The notes below the pieces were generated by a model. The model made no database searches. It saw nothing but the letters and a program-made list of their open reading frames with translations, and was not told the origin of the DNA. From assembly GCA_012719175.1 (NCBI GenBank), contig JAAYAX010000014.1:62001-126000 (forward strand): a stretch of DNA of 64,000 nt, in the 5' to 3' direction. Below are positions 8,960 through 17,393 of this stretch, piece after piece. The DNA comes from Methanomassiliicoccus sp. (GTDB taxonomy: Archaea > Thermoplasmatota > Thermoplasmata > Methanomassiliicoccales > Methanomassiliicoccaceae). How positions within the stretch are numbered: the stretch's first letter is position 1; each line of letters begins with the position of its first letter. The position numbers and the translations under genes are program-made.

Positions 8960-10518
8960 ACGACTGGACCCCCCGCTCCGACCACGTGGTATCGTTCATA
9001 GACCTCGGCACGAACTCTGTACGTATGATGGTGGTACGCCTCAACCCCAATTGCTCATACACTTTGATAAGCCAGGAGAAGGAGGTGGTTCGTCTGGGGG
9101 AGAGCGAGTTCGGGGACAACACCCTCCGCAGGGAGGCCATGGACCGTACCGTCCTGGTATGTCAGAAGTTCGTGCAACTGTCCAAGGCATACGGCGCGGA
9201 CGAGATAATCATGATCGCCACCTCAGCTGCGCGGGAGGCCACCAACCAGAACGTATTGGTCGAGCGCATGAGAGAGGAAACAGGAGTGGAGCTGGGGGTG
9301 ATCTCAGGGATCGAGGAGGCCCGCCTCATCCACCTGGGAGTTAGCTCATGCGTGGACCTGGGGACGCGGGACGCCCTGTTCATAGATATCGGGGGCGGAA
9401 GCACTGAGGTCATCATCGGCGACCAGGAGCGCTATTCCATGCTCGACAGCCTCAGGCTGGGGGCCATCAGGACGACCTCGATGTTCATCCCTGACGGGCA
9501 CAAGGGGGCTGTGGACGAAGGCCTGTACAATAAGATGAAGCGTCATGCCCTAGCGATCATGGTCCACACGGTCAGGTCAGCGTCCATGGTCAAGTACGAC
9601 CAGGTCTGGGGGAGTTCGGGCACCATTGTGAACCTGGCGGAAATGGCCGCTCGCGCCTACGGAGGGAGGCCGAACGTGCTACGCTTCACCCATCTGAAGA
9701 AGTTGGCGGCCATGCTGCGGTCCCTGGACCTCGCCTCCCGGAGGCTGGTGCCGGGCATCAATCCCGAACGAGCGGACATAGTAATCGCAGGAGCGGCCAT
9801 ACTGGAGACGTTCATGGAGGAGCTTCACATAGAGGAGCTCAACGTCAGTGACCGCGGGGTCCTCAACGGGATGCTGGTCGACTACCTTTCTGGGATAGAG
9901 GGATACCCGCACGCCCAGCGTATGTCGGTCCGCGAGACCAGCGTTCTCCAGCTGGGGAGATCGTGTAATGTGGACGAGCAGCATGCGGAGACCGTCCAGA
10001 AGCTGGTCTTGGAGCTTTTCGACAGCGCTAGGGAGATCGGCCTGCACGCTCTGGGATCTAAGGAAAGGGAGCTCCTGAAGTATGCCGCGTACCTACATGA
10101 TGTGGGGGACTTCATCTCCTTTGACAACCACCACTCGCACTCCTACTACATAGTGAGGAACGCAGACCTGCTAGGTTTCGAGGGTCGGGAGATCGCCATC
10201 ATGGCCAACCTAGTACTGTACCATCGGAAGCGCCCGCCCCGCCGCAAGGACCCCGGAATGGTAGGCCTTGATGGACGGACCCAGGAGAACATCATAACCA
10301 TGTCCGCGTTCCTGCGGTTGGCCGAGACCCTGGACCGGAGCCACGCAGGCCTGGTGTCCAAGGTGGGGTTCACGAAGAAGGGCAAGAACGAGGTTGTCCT
10401 CGAGGTCGTCTCCGATGTCGACGCCTCTCTGGAGGTATGGGGGCTGGAGGATGACCAGAAGGCATTCCACAGGGCGTTCGACCGCAGCCTCAAGGTCAGG
10501 GTCCGAGGGGCCGCATAA
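8956..10518 (+). CDS. ppx: Exopolyphosphatase (Ppx/GppA family) with C-terminal HD domain
   Basis: A 520-residue protein. Residues about 12-310 are an ASKHA-fold Ppx/GppA phosphatase with phosphate-1 loop IDLGTNSVRMMVVRL, IATSAAREATN, SGIEEARLIHLGV and phosphate-2 loop FIDIGGGSTEVII. Residues about 325-515 are an HD-type extension with AAYLHDVGDFISFDNHHSH and YHRKRPPRRKDP, similar to that in E. coli Ppx. It should remove terminal phosphate from polyphosphate, and might also act on pppGpp. ATG 8956 is chosen because it overlaps the upstream TGA as ATGA and has GGTGAGG before it; a GTG two codons earlier is possible. It completes the ppk1 operon. Its HD part resembles that of the upstream fusion protein, suggesting a shared origin. 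Confidence 0.92.
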   Translation: MNDWTPRSDHVVSFIDLGTNSVRMMVVRLNPNCSYTLISQEKEVVRLGESEFGDNTLRREAMDRTVLVCQKFVQLSKAYGADEIIMIATSAAREATNQNVLVERMREETGVELGVISGIEEARLIHLGVSSCVDLGTRDALFIDIGGGSTEVIIGDQERYSMLDSLRLGAIRTTSMFIPDGHKGAVDEGLYNKMKRHALAIMVHTVRSASMVKYDQVWGSSGTIVNLAEMAARAYGGRPNVLRFTHLKKLAAMLRSLDLASRRLVPGINPERADIVIAGAAILETFMEELHIEELNVSDRGVLNGMLVDYLSGIEGYPHAQRMSVRETSVLQLGRSCNVDEQHAETVQKLVLELFDSAREIGLHALGSKERELLKYAAYLHDVGDFISFDNHHSHSYYIVRNADLLGFEGREIAIMANLVLYHRKRPPRRKDPGMVGLDGRTQENIITMSAFLRLAETLDRSHAGLVSKVGFTKKGKNEVVLEVVSDVDASLEVWGLEDDQKAFHRAFDRSLKVRVRGAA

Positions 10519-10551
10519 CGATTATTTCCTTGTCGGTCCATAACAACGATC

Positions 10552-11007
10552 ATGAACGCTCCGCTGAAGGAGTATAAGGACAAGCGCGACTTCTCCCGTA
10601 CCCCTGAACCAGAGTCGGGCGGGGAGTCGGACGAGCCTTTCTTCGTAGTGCATGATCATCATGCTTCCAGCCACCATTACGATCTCCGGCTCCTGCTGGA
10701 CGGGACGCTTAAGAGCTGGGCGGTCCCCAAGGGAGTGCCGGAGGAGATAAAGGTCAAGAGACTGGCAGTTCAGACCGAGGACCATCCTGTCTCCTATGGT
10801 GATTTCGAGGGCGAGATACCAGAGGGCGAGTACGGAGCGGGCAGGGTGGAGATATTCGACAAGGGCGGTTTCCAGCTCTTAGAGAGGAGGGAGGACACTA
10901 TAGTCTTCAAGCTGAACGGCAGGAGGCTTAATGGCACCTATGCTCTGGTGAGGTTCAAGGGAAAGGAGTCCTCGGCAAAGAACTGGCTGGTCATGAGGAC
11001 AAAGTGA
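10552..11007 (+). CDS. Stand-alone LigD-type DNA 3'-phosphoesterase
   Basis: A 151-residue protein matching the phosphoesterase (PE) domain of bacterial LigD, which trims 3'-phosphate and 3'-ribonucleotide ends during DNA end repair. Visible signatures are FFVVHDHHASSHHYDLRLLLDG, LKSWAVPKG, VQTEDHPVSYGDFEGEIPEGEYGAG and the end WLVMRTK. The metal-binding His and Asp residues of the HDHHASSHHYDLRL segment are present. In archaea this domain is known as a free-standing protein. It follows ppx by 33 bases and may share its transcript; no ligase or polymerase gene lies beside it, so its partner must be encoded elsewhere. Confidence 0.92.
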   Translation: MNAPLKEYKDKRDFSRTPEPESGGESDEPFFVVHDHHASSHHYDLRLLLDGTLKSWAVPKGVPEEIKVKRLAVQTEDHPVSYGDFEGEIPEGEYGAGRVEIFDKGGFQLLERREDTIVFKLNGRRLNGTYALVRFKGKESSAKNWLVMRTK

Positions 11008-11043
11008 AGAAAACTGAAAAAATGGTTTGGAAAGAAAGGGGGC

Positions 11044-11256
11044 TCACTTCTTCATTATCTTCATCCAGCCACCGCTCTCGAAGACACCCAGTCCTCTGGA
11101 CTTGAGCGTCTTCTCGAACTCATCCCAGGGGATGATCTCCAGGCGGTCGTTGGATCCCTTGGTGAACTGAATTCCGTTCGTTCCCTTTACCCTGCCGGGC
11201 TTTAGACCTTTCTTCTTAGCTATTTCCTTGGCCTTATCGACGTTAATCTGCTCCAT
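11044..11256 (-). CDS. Small basic conserved-type protein, unknown function
   Basis: About 70 residues, strongly basic at the N-terminus (DKAKEIAKKKGLKPGRVKG) and ending GGWMKIMKK. The chosen ATG at 11256 has GGAGGG twelve bases upstream; a TTG two codons earlier is spaced better (six bases) and may be the true start, adding two residues. The sequence looks like a compact alpha/beta fold with LKPGRVKGTNGIQF and RLEIIPWDEFEKTL. No family was recognised. A T-run on the minus strand at about 11015-11021 after the stop may be a terminator. It converges with the phosphoesterase gene. Confidence 0.65.
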   Translation of the reverse strand: MEQINVDKAKEIAKKKGLKPGRVKGTNGIQFTKGSNDRLEIIPWDEFEKTLKSRGLGVFESGGWMKIMKK

Positions 11257-11518
11257 GACCAATGATTTCCCTCCTAGTTCGTTGTGGGCGATGATGGCCA
11301 TACGACCCAGATAGTAATGGCTAGGACGCATATATAATATTTATCCTATAATGTTGACGAGCCAGTATCCAAAAAGGTTGGTGAAAGGGGGGCAATCAAC
11401 GCTTTTTTTGGTAGAAAGTTGAAAAAGCCTGGCCATATTATCTATAAAATTATAACCGATAATTTGGTCATCAATAGTTTTATTCCTGTTCTGTATGCTT
11501 CTGGAACGGCTTGATATC

Positions 11519-12820
11519 ATGTCCTTGTTCGGATCATCGGGAATAAGAGGGGTCATCGGTCAGGATTTCACCCCGGACCTCGCGATCAGCATCAGCGAGG
11601 CGGTCGCCAGCAACAACCATGAGATCGTGATCGGTCGGGACACGAGGACCACCGGCATGATGGTGTCCCAGGCGCTGATCGCCGGGGCCACCTCCATGGG
11701 GTCGAACGTCCACGATGCCGGAATGGTGTCCACCCCCACACTGGCCCGGGAGGCCGCGGGGTATGACTGCGGCATCATGGTCACCGCCTCCCATAATCCA
11801 TCTCAATATAATGGTGTGAAGCTGTGGAATCCGGACGGTTCGGCCTTCGACACTCTCCAGATGACCGAGGTGGAGAACAGGATAATCAACAAGGCGTTCG
11901 AGCTAAAGAGCTGGCGGCATGTGGGTACGACATATGACCTGGAGGGGGCATTGGAGCGGCACGTAGAAGCGATCTCCAAGGCCCTGGGCTCCGCATCCGC
12001 CCAGGTGGTCCTGGACTGCGGTTGTGGGGCCACCTTCGAGGTCAGTCCCCGGACTCTTAGAACTCTTGGTTGCCATCTCACCACCCTGAACTGTCAGGCC
12101 GACGGCTTCTTCCCAGGGAGGACCCCCGAACCCACCGAGGACCAGCTGCAGGACCTGAAGGAGCTGGTGCTGAAGAAGAAGGCGGATGTGGGAATCGCCC
12201 ATGATGGTGACGGGGATCGCATGGTGGCGGTGGACGACCGGGGACGGTTCATCGATGGTGACCGTCTCATCGCCCTGTTCGCCAGCTCCCTCAAGGTTAA
12301 GGGAGTGGTCGCGCCCATGGACGCCTCGATGGTCCTGGACGACCTGGTAGGCAAGGTCGTGAGGTGCAAGGTGGGGGACGTGTACGTGGCCGAAGCGCTG
12401 AAGCAGCACTCCCTGGAGTTCGGAGGGGAGCCGTCCGGCACCTACATTTTCCCCCAGGAAACGTACTGTCCAGATGGAGTGTACGCCGGCGCTCTGTTAG
12501 CAAAGATGGCCTCGGAACAGAAGCTATCCGAGGTGGTCGATGCCCTGCCCTCCTATCCCGCCAAGAGAACGTCCCACTTGTTCGAGGCCCGTGATCGGCA
12601 GGTAGTGGAGGAACGCCTGGCCTCTGCCGCATCACAACTGGATTGCGAACGCGTGCTTACGTTGGACGGCTTCCGTGCGGAGTACTCTGATGGGTGGTTC
12701 CTGGTGCGTTTGTCAGGCACGGAGCCCAAGCTGCGGGTGACCGTAGAGGCTCGGGAACGCGCGGAGCTGGAGAGGCTTTCGAACATCGCCTCGGACATGG
12801 TAGGGAGGTGCCTGAGATGA
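11519..12820 (+). CDS. glmM: Phosphoglucosamine mutase / phosphohexomutase, paralogue 1
   Basis: A 433-residue alpha-D-phosphohexomutase. Signatures in order: FGSSGIRGV near the start, the phosphoserine loop TASHNPSQYNGVKLW (about residue 93), the metal loop AHDGDGDRMVAVD, the sugar-specificity loop GGEPSGTYIF and the phosphate-binding loop RLSGTEPKLRVTVEA. It should interconvert glucosamine-6-P and glucosamine-1-P, or a related hexose phosphate. ATG 11519 is used because FGSSGIRG normally starts a few residues from the N-terminus; an upstream TTG is in frame. Its TGA overlaps the next start as ATGA, so it is coupled to the GlmU-like gene. A second paralogue lies at 39963-41315. Confidence 0.9.
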   Translation: MSLFGSSGIRGVIGQDFTPDLAISISEAVASNNHEIVIGRDTRTTGMMVSQALIAGATSMGSNVHDAGMVSTPTLAREAAGYDCGIMVTASHNPSQYNGVKLWNPDGSAFDTLQMTEVENRIINKAFELKSWRHVGTTYDLEGALERHVEAISKALGSASAQVVLDCGCGATFEVSPRTLRTLGCHLTTLNCQADGFFPGRTPEPTEDQLQDLKELVLKKKADVGIAHDGDGDRMVAVDDRGRFIDGDRLIALFASSLKVKGVVAPMDASMVLDDLVGKVVRCKVGDVYVAEALKQHSLEFGGEPSGTYIFPQETYCPDGVYAGALLAKMASEQKLSEVVDALPSYPAKRTSHLFEARDRQVVEERLASAASQLDCERVLTLDGFRAEYSDGWFLVRLSGTEPKLRVTVEARERAELERLSNIASDMVGRCLR

Positions 12821-14043
12821 AGGCCCTGGTACTGGCTGCGGGAGAGGGCACCAGGCTGCGACCTCTCACCACCAACACACCCAAACCCCTCCTGCTGGTG
12901 GCGGGCAGGCCGTTCATGTCCCATGTCCTTGAAGCCCTTTCGGCCCTCGACGTCAAGGATATCTACATCCTAGTGGGCTGGAAGGCCAACAAGATCAAGG
13001 AATACTACGGTGACGGATCCCGCCTCGGGCTTCGGATCAAATATCTGGAGCAGAGGGAGCGGATGGGCACCGCGCACGCTATCGGATGCGCTGACGGATC
13101 AATAGATGAACCGTTCGTTTGCATCAATGGTGACGTGATCGTCTTCCAGGACGACATCAAGAGCATGATTGAAAAGCATGCGTCAACAGGGGCTCATGTG
13201 ATGGGTACGGTCGCGGTGGAGCATCCCGAGCGCTTCGGTGTCATCGAGGCCAAGGACGACCGCCTGGTCCGCATCCACGAGAAGCCCAAGGTCCCCCCGA
13301 CGAAGATGATCAATGCTGGGGCTTTCGTGTTCAATCCCGACATATTCGCCGCCATCAAGGCGACCCCCAAATCTGTACGGGGCGAGTACGAGATCACCGA
13401 CACCCTGAACACCCTGGCCGAGAGTGACTGCGTTCACATCGAGGAACTGAAGCATGGGTGGATGGACGTGGGCCTTCCCTGGGACCTCCTGAGGGCGAAC
13501 GAGATCCTCATGGCCCGCATCCGGGGGCGGGTCGAGGGCACCGTCGAACCCGGCGTGGTGCTCCAGGGCGAGGTGGTAGTGGAGCAGGGAGCGCGGATCA
13601 GGAGCGGCGCCTACATTGAGGGACCCACGTACATATCCGAAGGCTGCGACATCGGTCCCAACTGCTACATTCGCGCCTCCACCTGCCTTGGTCCGGGCGT
13701 CAAGGTGGGCGCCTCGGTGGAGGTTAAGAACTCCATCATCATGTCCAAGACCCATGTGCCTCACCACAACTATGTCGGCGACAGCATACTGGGAGAGAGG
13801 TGCAATCTGGGCGCAGGTACCAAGGTGGCCAACCTGCGCTTCGACGACAAGCCCGTCAAGGTTACCTTCAAGGGGCAGCTCATCGACTCCGGCCGGAGAA
13901 AGCTGGGTGTCATCATGGGCGACGATGTCAAGACCGGCATCAATGCCATGATCGATCCAGGCACCATCGTGTTCGAGAACTCCATCATCGGGCCGGGGGC
14001 CATCGCCCGCGGGAACGTGGGTCCGGGGAGCAAAATATTGTGA
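12817..14043 (+). CDS. glmU: Bifunctional sugar-1-phosphate nucleotidyltransferase/acetyltransferase (archaeal GlmU-like)
   Basis: A 408-residue two-domain protein. Residues 1-230 are a nucleotidyltransferase with LVLAAGEGTRLRPLTTNTPKPLL, GTAHAIG, INGDVIV and HEKPKVPP. Residues about 250-405 are a left-handed beta-helix with hexapeptide repeats (IGPNCYIRASTCLGPGVKVG, ERCNLGAGTKVANLRFDD, GVIMGDDVKTGINAMIDPGTIV), as in archaeal proteins such as ST0452 that acetylate GlcN-1-P and form UDP-GlcNAc. The ATG overlaps the stop of the GlmM gene, so the two enzymes probably act in series to supply UDP-N-acetylhexosamine. This could feed N-glycan precursors and the LpxD-like acyltransferase at 61 kb, though the latter is inference. 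Confidence 0.92.
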   Translation: MKALVLAAGEGTRLRPLTTNTPKPLLLVAGRPFMSHVLEALSALDVKDIYILVGWKANKIKEYYGDGSRLGLRIKYLEQRERMGTAHAIGCADGSIDEPFVCINGDVIVFQDDIKSMIEKHASTGAHVMGTVAVEHPERFGVIEAKDDRLVRIHEKPKVPPTKMINAGAFVFNPDIFAAIKATPKSVRGEYEITDTLNTLAESDCVHIEELKHGWMDVGLPWDLLRANEILMARIRGRVEGTVEPGVVLQGEVVVEQGARIRSGAYIEGPTYISEGCDIGPNCYIRASTCLGPGVKVGASVEVKNSIIMSKTHVPHHNYVGDSILGERCNLGAGTKVANLRFDDKPVKVTFKGQLIDSGRRKLGVIMGDDVKTGINAMIDPGTIVFENSIIGPGAIARGNVGPGSKIL

Positions 14044-14048
14044 GGCGC

Positions 14049-14429
14049 CTACACTATCTCTAAGGTGATCTTCGCACCCGCGCGGTCGTAGGGCTGCCAG
14101 CTCCCCCGGTCATAAGGGAGGCAGGTGATGATGTGGGTGTTGCCGAAGTTACTGAACAGGTGCAAGTCCTCGTCCGAGGGGCGGTTGGACGGCCCGGGGT
14201 GGGAGTGGACCGTGCCCACCACGCTGAAGTCGATAGGCAGCATGTGCAGCTGCATGGACGCGGAATGCTCGTTGGAGATGCTTCCAGGGAACAATAGTAT
14301 CTCGGTTATTATGCCCTCCTCCGCCCTTAGAGCGGCCACGAACTCATTGGGGAAGGACTCTCGGGACGCCTCGTTGATCATGTCGAGGACGTCCCCCTCG
14401 ATGCCCCATATCGACCTCCTCTTGCTCAT
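14049..14429 (-). CDS. JAB/MPN (JAMM) metalloprotease-like protein
   Basis: A 126-residue single-domain JAMM protein. The motif H-S-H-x7-S-x2-D is complete in HSHPGPSNRPSDED, and an upstream Glu (EEGIITEILLFPG) can serve as the catalytic acid. Archaeal JAMM proteases remove ubiquitin-like SAMP modifiers or cleave small sulfur-carrier fusions; the substrate here is unknown. The ATG overlaps the TGA of the NAD kinase gene as ATGA, so it is the last gene of an IMPase-NADK-JAMM operon. It ends in TAG. It converges with the GlmU-like gene, five bases apart. Confidence 0.85.
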   Translation of the reverse strand: MSKRRSIWGIEGDVLDMINEASRESFPNEFVAALRAEEGIITEILLFPGSISNEHSASMQLHMLPIDFSVVGTVHSHPGPSNRPSDEDLHLFSNFGNTHIITCLPYDRGSWQPYDRAGAKITLEIV

Positions 14430-15232
14430 GGAGAGCAGACCAGCTTCTCCCGGAGGCGGTCGTAGAAGTCCCGTTCGAAGCGGACGAAGCGGCTCTTGCC
14501 CTCGGCCTGGGTGAACTCTGTCGGTTCGTCCCCCTCCAGGGGGTGCTCGTGCTGCCCGTCGATAACGCACAGACAGGGCTTGGGGCGCGACAGCTCCAGC
14601 TGGACGCGGGAGGTGCTGGGCACCACCAGGGGCCGGGTGGCGAACTTGAATGGAGCCATAGGGGCGATGACGAAGGCGTCCATGCGGGGGTCTATCACCG
14701 GGCCACCCACGGACATGGCGTAGCACGTCGAGCCTGTGGGTGTGGATACGATGATGCCGTCGGCCCTGACGTCCATGGCCAGCTGGTCGTCGACGTACAC
14801 GTGGAAATGCCTGATCTTGGCCACATGGGCGGTGTGGACCACGGACTCGTTGGTGGCATCGTACAGCTTGACCCCGGCCACCTTGGTAGCCACCTTGATT
14901 CGTTCCTCTATGAAGTAGTCCCCAGAAAGAAGGCGATCGATACCTGCGGCGAGGAAGGGTTCGGTCACCTCGGTGAGGAATCCCAGGGCGCCTGCGTTGA
15001 CCCCGAGGATAGGCGCTCTGGTCCGCTGCAGGGAGCGTAGGATCGTGCCGTCCCCACCTACGGTTATCAGGACGTCCACGTCCATGTCCTCGATGGGCAT
15101 CCCCGGTCTCCCGAACAGCCGGGCGATCCCGGACTCCAGGACCACGTCCTGTCCGTCGAGCTTGGTCATCACCTCCCTGCTCATCTTGATGGCCTCAGGT
15201 ATCTCCGCGTTCGCCGTTATACCCAGCTTCAT
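14426..15232 (-). CDS. nadK: NAD kinase
   Basis: A 268-residue NAD(+) kinase making NADP(+). Diagnostic motifs are ITVGGDGTILRSL (GGDG loop), NAGALGFLTEV, and DGIIVSTPTGSTCYAMSVGGPVIDP for NAD binding. A late segment ESRVQLELSRPKPCLCVIDGQ matches the C-terminal domain. Start and stop overlap both neighbours by ATGA, giving a tight operon with the IMPase-family gene upstream; this order is common in archaea, where NADK and IMPase are sometimes fused. Confidence 0.95.
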   Translation of the reverse strand: MKLGITANAEIPEAIKMSREVMTKLDGQDVVLESGIARLFGRPGMPIEDMDVDVLITVGGDGTILRSLQRTRAPILGVNAGALGFLTEVTEPFLAAGIDRLLSGDYFIEERIKVATKVAGVKLYDATNESVVHTAHVAKIRHFHVYVDDQLAMDVRADGIIVSTPTGSTCYAMSVGGPVIDPRMDAFVIAPMAPFKFATRPLVVPSTSRVQLELSRPKPCLCVIDGQHEHPLEGDEPTEFTQAEGKSRFVRFERDFYDRLREKLVCSP

Positions 15233-16020
15233 AACATCAGCTCCTTTACCCTAGGGTCCCCGTAGGCGAGGAAGTTGCTCCTGGCCGAGAGGTCGAAGGG
15301 CATGTCCAGACGTCTACCCTTCAGGTCGACGATGTCGCCACCCGCTTCCCTCAGTATGAGAGCGCTGGCCGCGATGTCGACCACCCGTATACCTTTCTCA
15401 TAGACCTCAGTATTGAAATAGTATGCATCGAACCGACCCTGGGCCACCAGGGCCATCTCCAATGAAGCGCACCCCATGGCCCTGACCCTCGAGGACCTCT
15501 TGACCAACTCAAAGGCCCGGGGATGAGCGAAACGACCGAGATAGAAAAGCATGGCCGGTTCCTGTGTAGGGAGGCTTCGGACATGGAGGGTAGTGCCGTT
15601 CAGCGTGGCCCCATGACCTCTCTGAGCACGGTACAGGTCCCCGTTCACCAGGTCCAGCAGGATGGCGTGCTCGATATCGTCGAGGGAATTCCTTCCGACG
15701 GCCAGGGAGACGCTGAACAGCGGGATACCGTGCACGGAGTTGTGGGTGCCATCTATAGGGTCCACGACCAGGGTGTTCACATGGCCACGGTCGACGAAGC
15801 CTGCCTCCTCGCTGAGCACATTAAGTGGAAGGTCCCGCGCGTCGACCTCACGGAGGATGACGTCCTCGGCTATCTTGTCGATGCTTACAGTGGGCGTCCC
15901 GTCCGCGCCCATATACAGTTCCCTTCCACGGTCGAAATCACGGGGGAGGGCCTGCACCTCTTCCCTGACCAGCATGGCGATCCTTTCCAGCTCGGACTGC
16001 ATCGCCTGCGGTATGCACAC
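15229..16020 (-). CDS. Inositol monophosphatase / fructose-1,6-bisphosphatase family enzyme
   Basis: A 263-residue Li-sensitive phosphatase-superfamily protein. Metal-binding motifs are present: LSEEAGFVDRG (Glu), VVDPIDGTHNSVHGIP (DPIDGT) and VVDIAASALILREAGG (Asp). Archaeal members often hydrolyse both inositol-1-P and fructose-1,6-bisphosphate, so it may serve gluconeogenesis or inositol lipid synthesis. The GTG at 16020 lies directly after GGAGG; ATG at 16002 is further away. Neither is ideal, so the N-terminus is uncertain by six residues. It is the first gene of the NADK operon. Confidence 0.9.
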   Translation of the reverse strand: MCIPQAMQSELERIAMLVREEVQALPRDFDRGRELYMGADGTPTVSIDKIAEDVILREVDARDLPLNVLSEEAGFVDRGHVNTLVVDPIDGTHNSVHGIPLFSVSLAVGRNSLDDIEHAILLDLVNGDLYRAQRGHGATLNGTTLHVRSLPTQEPAMLFYLGRFAHPRAFELVKRSSRVRAMGCASLEMALVAQGRFDAYYFNTEVYEKGIRVVDIAASALILREAGGDIVDLKGRRLDMPFDLSARSNFLAYGDPRVKELML

Positions 16021-16188
16021 CCTCCTTTAACATTATTGCGAGGTGGGACCTACGACCATCTGGAAGGTGAACGGGTGTCCTACTCCTCCGGTAACCCCGG
16101 AGTGCGAGAAAAATACTGGCCTGGTCCAGCGGAGCCCATCCGTCCAGCGCTGGAAGGTCAGGGAGTATCCGTTCGCGTTGAACAGATC

Positions 16189-16443
16189 CTACTGTCGCCC
16201 CATGGAGGGCATGTCGCCCAGATTGGAGACAAGCTCCCTGACGCTGACCGCAGAGCCGTACTCCAGAGCTAGGGACCGGGCTTCCGGTGCCGGTAGGCCA
16301 GAGCGTACCAGCTCATGATAGAAGCGCTTCTCCGCCCTACGGGCCGCCCGCTTCATGCGGAGGTAGGATACGACCACCTTGAGGCCGATGCTGGGTCCGT
16401 ACGCCACGGCGTACAGGACCGCGCTCCGGTCCTGCTGCTCCAT
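16189..16443 (-). CDS. Small protein of unknown function (pair member 2)
   Basis: An 84-residue protein starting MEQQDRSAVLYAV. A weak hydrophobic helix near residues 9-27 (VLYAVAYGPSIGLKVVVSYL) is followed by a basic stretch MKRAARRAEKR and the segment HELVRSGLPAPEARSLALEYG, then a polar tail. The pattern suggests a membrane-associated or helical DNA/protein-binding peptide. Its ATG lies two bases after the stop of the 101-residue protein upstream, so the two are translationally coupled. It ends in TAG. No family was recognised. Confidence 0.65.
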   Translation of the reverse strand: MEQQDRSAVLYAVAYGPSIGLKVVVSYLRMKRAARRAEKRFYHELVRSGLPAPEARSLALEYGSAVSVRELVSNLGDMPSMGRQ

Positions 16444-16445
16444 CT

Positions 16446-16751
16446 TCAATCCTCCTGTGACCGCTCCTTCCTCTTCCATTCGCTGTCCCCGCTCTGCGCC
16501 ACACCCTTCATGATGTTGCCCAGGGACATGTTGCTCATGTAGTCCCGGGTGAGCTGGTACGCCTGCTCGTTGGACATTCCCGATTCCTTCAGAGCCTTGA
16601 AGAAATTGGCCACGGCCTTCCCGTACTCCTCGCTCTCCTTGGCACCGTACAGTATCTTGGCCAGGCCTTCGAGGAGACCGGGTACGGTCTCGGACAGCAC
16701 CTTCATGATGTCCCGTATCTGCTCTGCATCCGGCATTTCGTTGTTCGCCAT
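16446..16751 (-). CDS. Small helical protein of unknown function (pair member 1)
   Basis: A 101-residue acidic, fully helical-looking protein. The core IRDIMKVLSETVPGLLEGLAKILYG reads like an amphipathic helix pair, followed by KAVANFFKALKESGMSNEQAYQLTRDYMSNMSLGNIM and a charged tail. GGGGTG upstream of the ATG can serve as ribosome binding site. It precedes the 84-residue gene by two bases and both are oriented with the winged-helix gene further upstream. No family was recognised; the coupled pair probably works together. Confidence 0.7.
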   Translation of the reverse strand: MANNEMPDAEQIRDIMKVLSETVPGLLEGLAKILYGAKESEEYGKAVANFFKALKESGMSNEQAYQLTRDYMSNMSLGNIMKGVAQSGDSEWKRKERSQED

Positions 16752-16831
16752 TGTCTTTCACCCCTTGTCACGTTGAGAACGCTCGTGGCCACCGACCTCG
16801 CCGTTCTCGCATCGTCCTATGAGTGTTCACT

Positions 16832-17290
16832 TCACTTATTCAATCCGAGCACTTCTGACCACTTTTCGACCACTCTCGCCGAAACCGTGAAGGTCTTGGC
16901 CTTGCTTCCCCTCTCCTCGGTCAGCAGGTCCTGCCTCACCATGTCCTCCAGGCGCTCCCTCACGATCCTCCTGCTGGACGAACCTGTTCGACTCCTCAGC
17001 TCATCGGATATCTGGGAGATGTTCAGACCCGGTCGGTCCATGAGTATGCGCATGATCTCCCGGGACATAGAGTCCTTCAGCTCCGGCAGGATCACGTCCA
17101 CTGCGATCACCCCGTGCCTCTGGTACAGGTCCAGCAGCCGGAAGTACTTCTGCACGATACCCTGGAACTGTCCCAACTGCTCCACTAACTGGGAGTAGGG
17201 TCGCGTGACCTCCCGCAGTGAGGACTCCAGGCTGGCGATGCGCTCAGTGAGCTCCTCTATCTTCCGGTCCTTGTCCTTGGCATCAGGCAC
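16832..17290 (-). CDS. Coiled coil plus winged-helix transcriptional regulator
   Basis: A 152-residue protein. Residues 1-55 form a coiled coil (KIEELTERIASLESSLREV). Residues about 72-145 are a winged helix: SREIMRILMDRPGLNISQISDELRSRTG then IVRERLEDMVRQDLLTEERG, typical of ArsR/MarR-like regulators. It lies divergent to fibrillarin and upstream of the two small unknown genes. A TATA-like TATTATTAT is present on the minus strand at about 17313-17322. Targets are unknown. Confidence 0.75.
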   Translation of the reverse strand: MPDAKDKDRKIEELTERIASLESSLREVTRPYSQLVEQLGQFQGIVQKYFRLLDLYQRHGVIAVDVILPELKDSMSREIMRILMDRPGLNISQISDELRSRTGSSSRRIVRERLEDMVRQDLLTEERGSKAKTFTVSARVVEKWSEVLGLNK

Positions 17291-17393
17291 CGTGTATGAA
17301 GCGCACCGACCGATAATAATACATAGGACTCCCTAGAGGCAGGGTCCGCACCGCATTTATTTATCGAGGGCGCGTTCCTGAAGCCTGAGGCTG

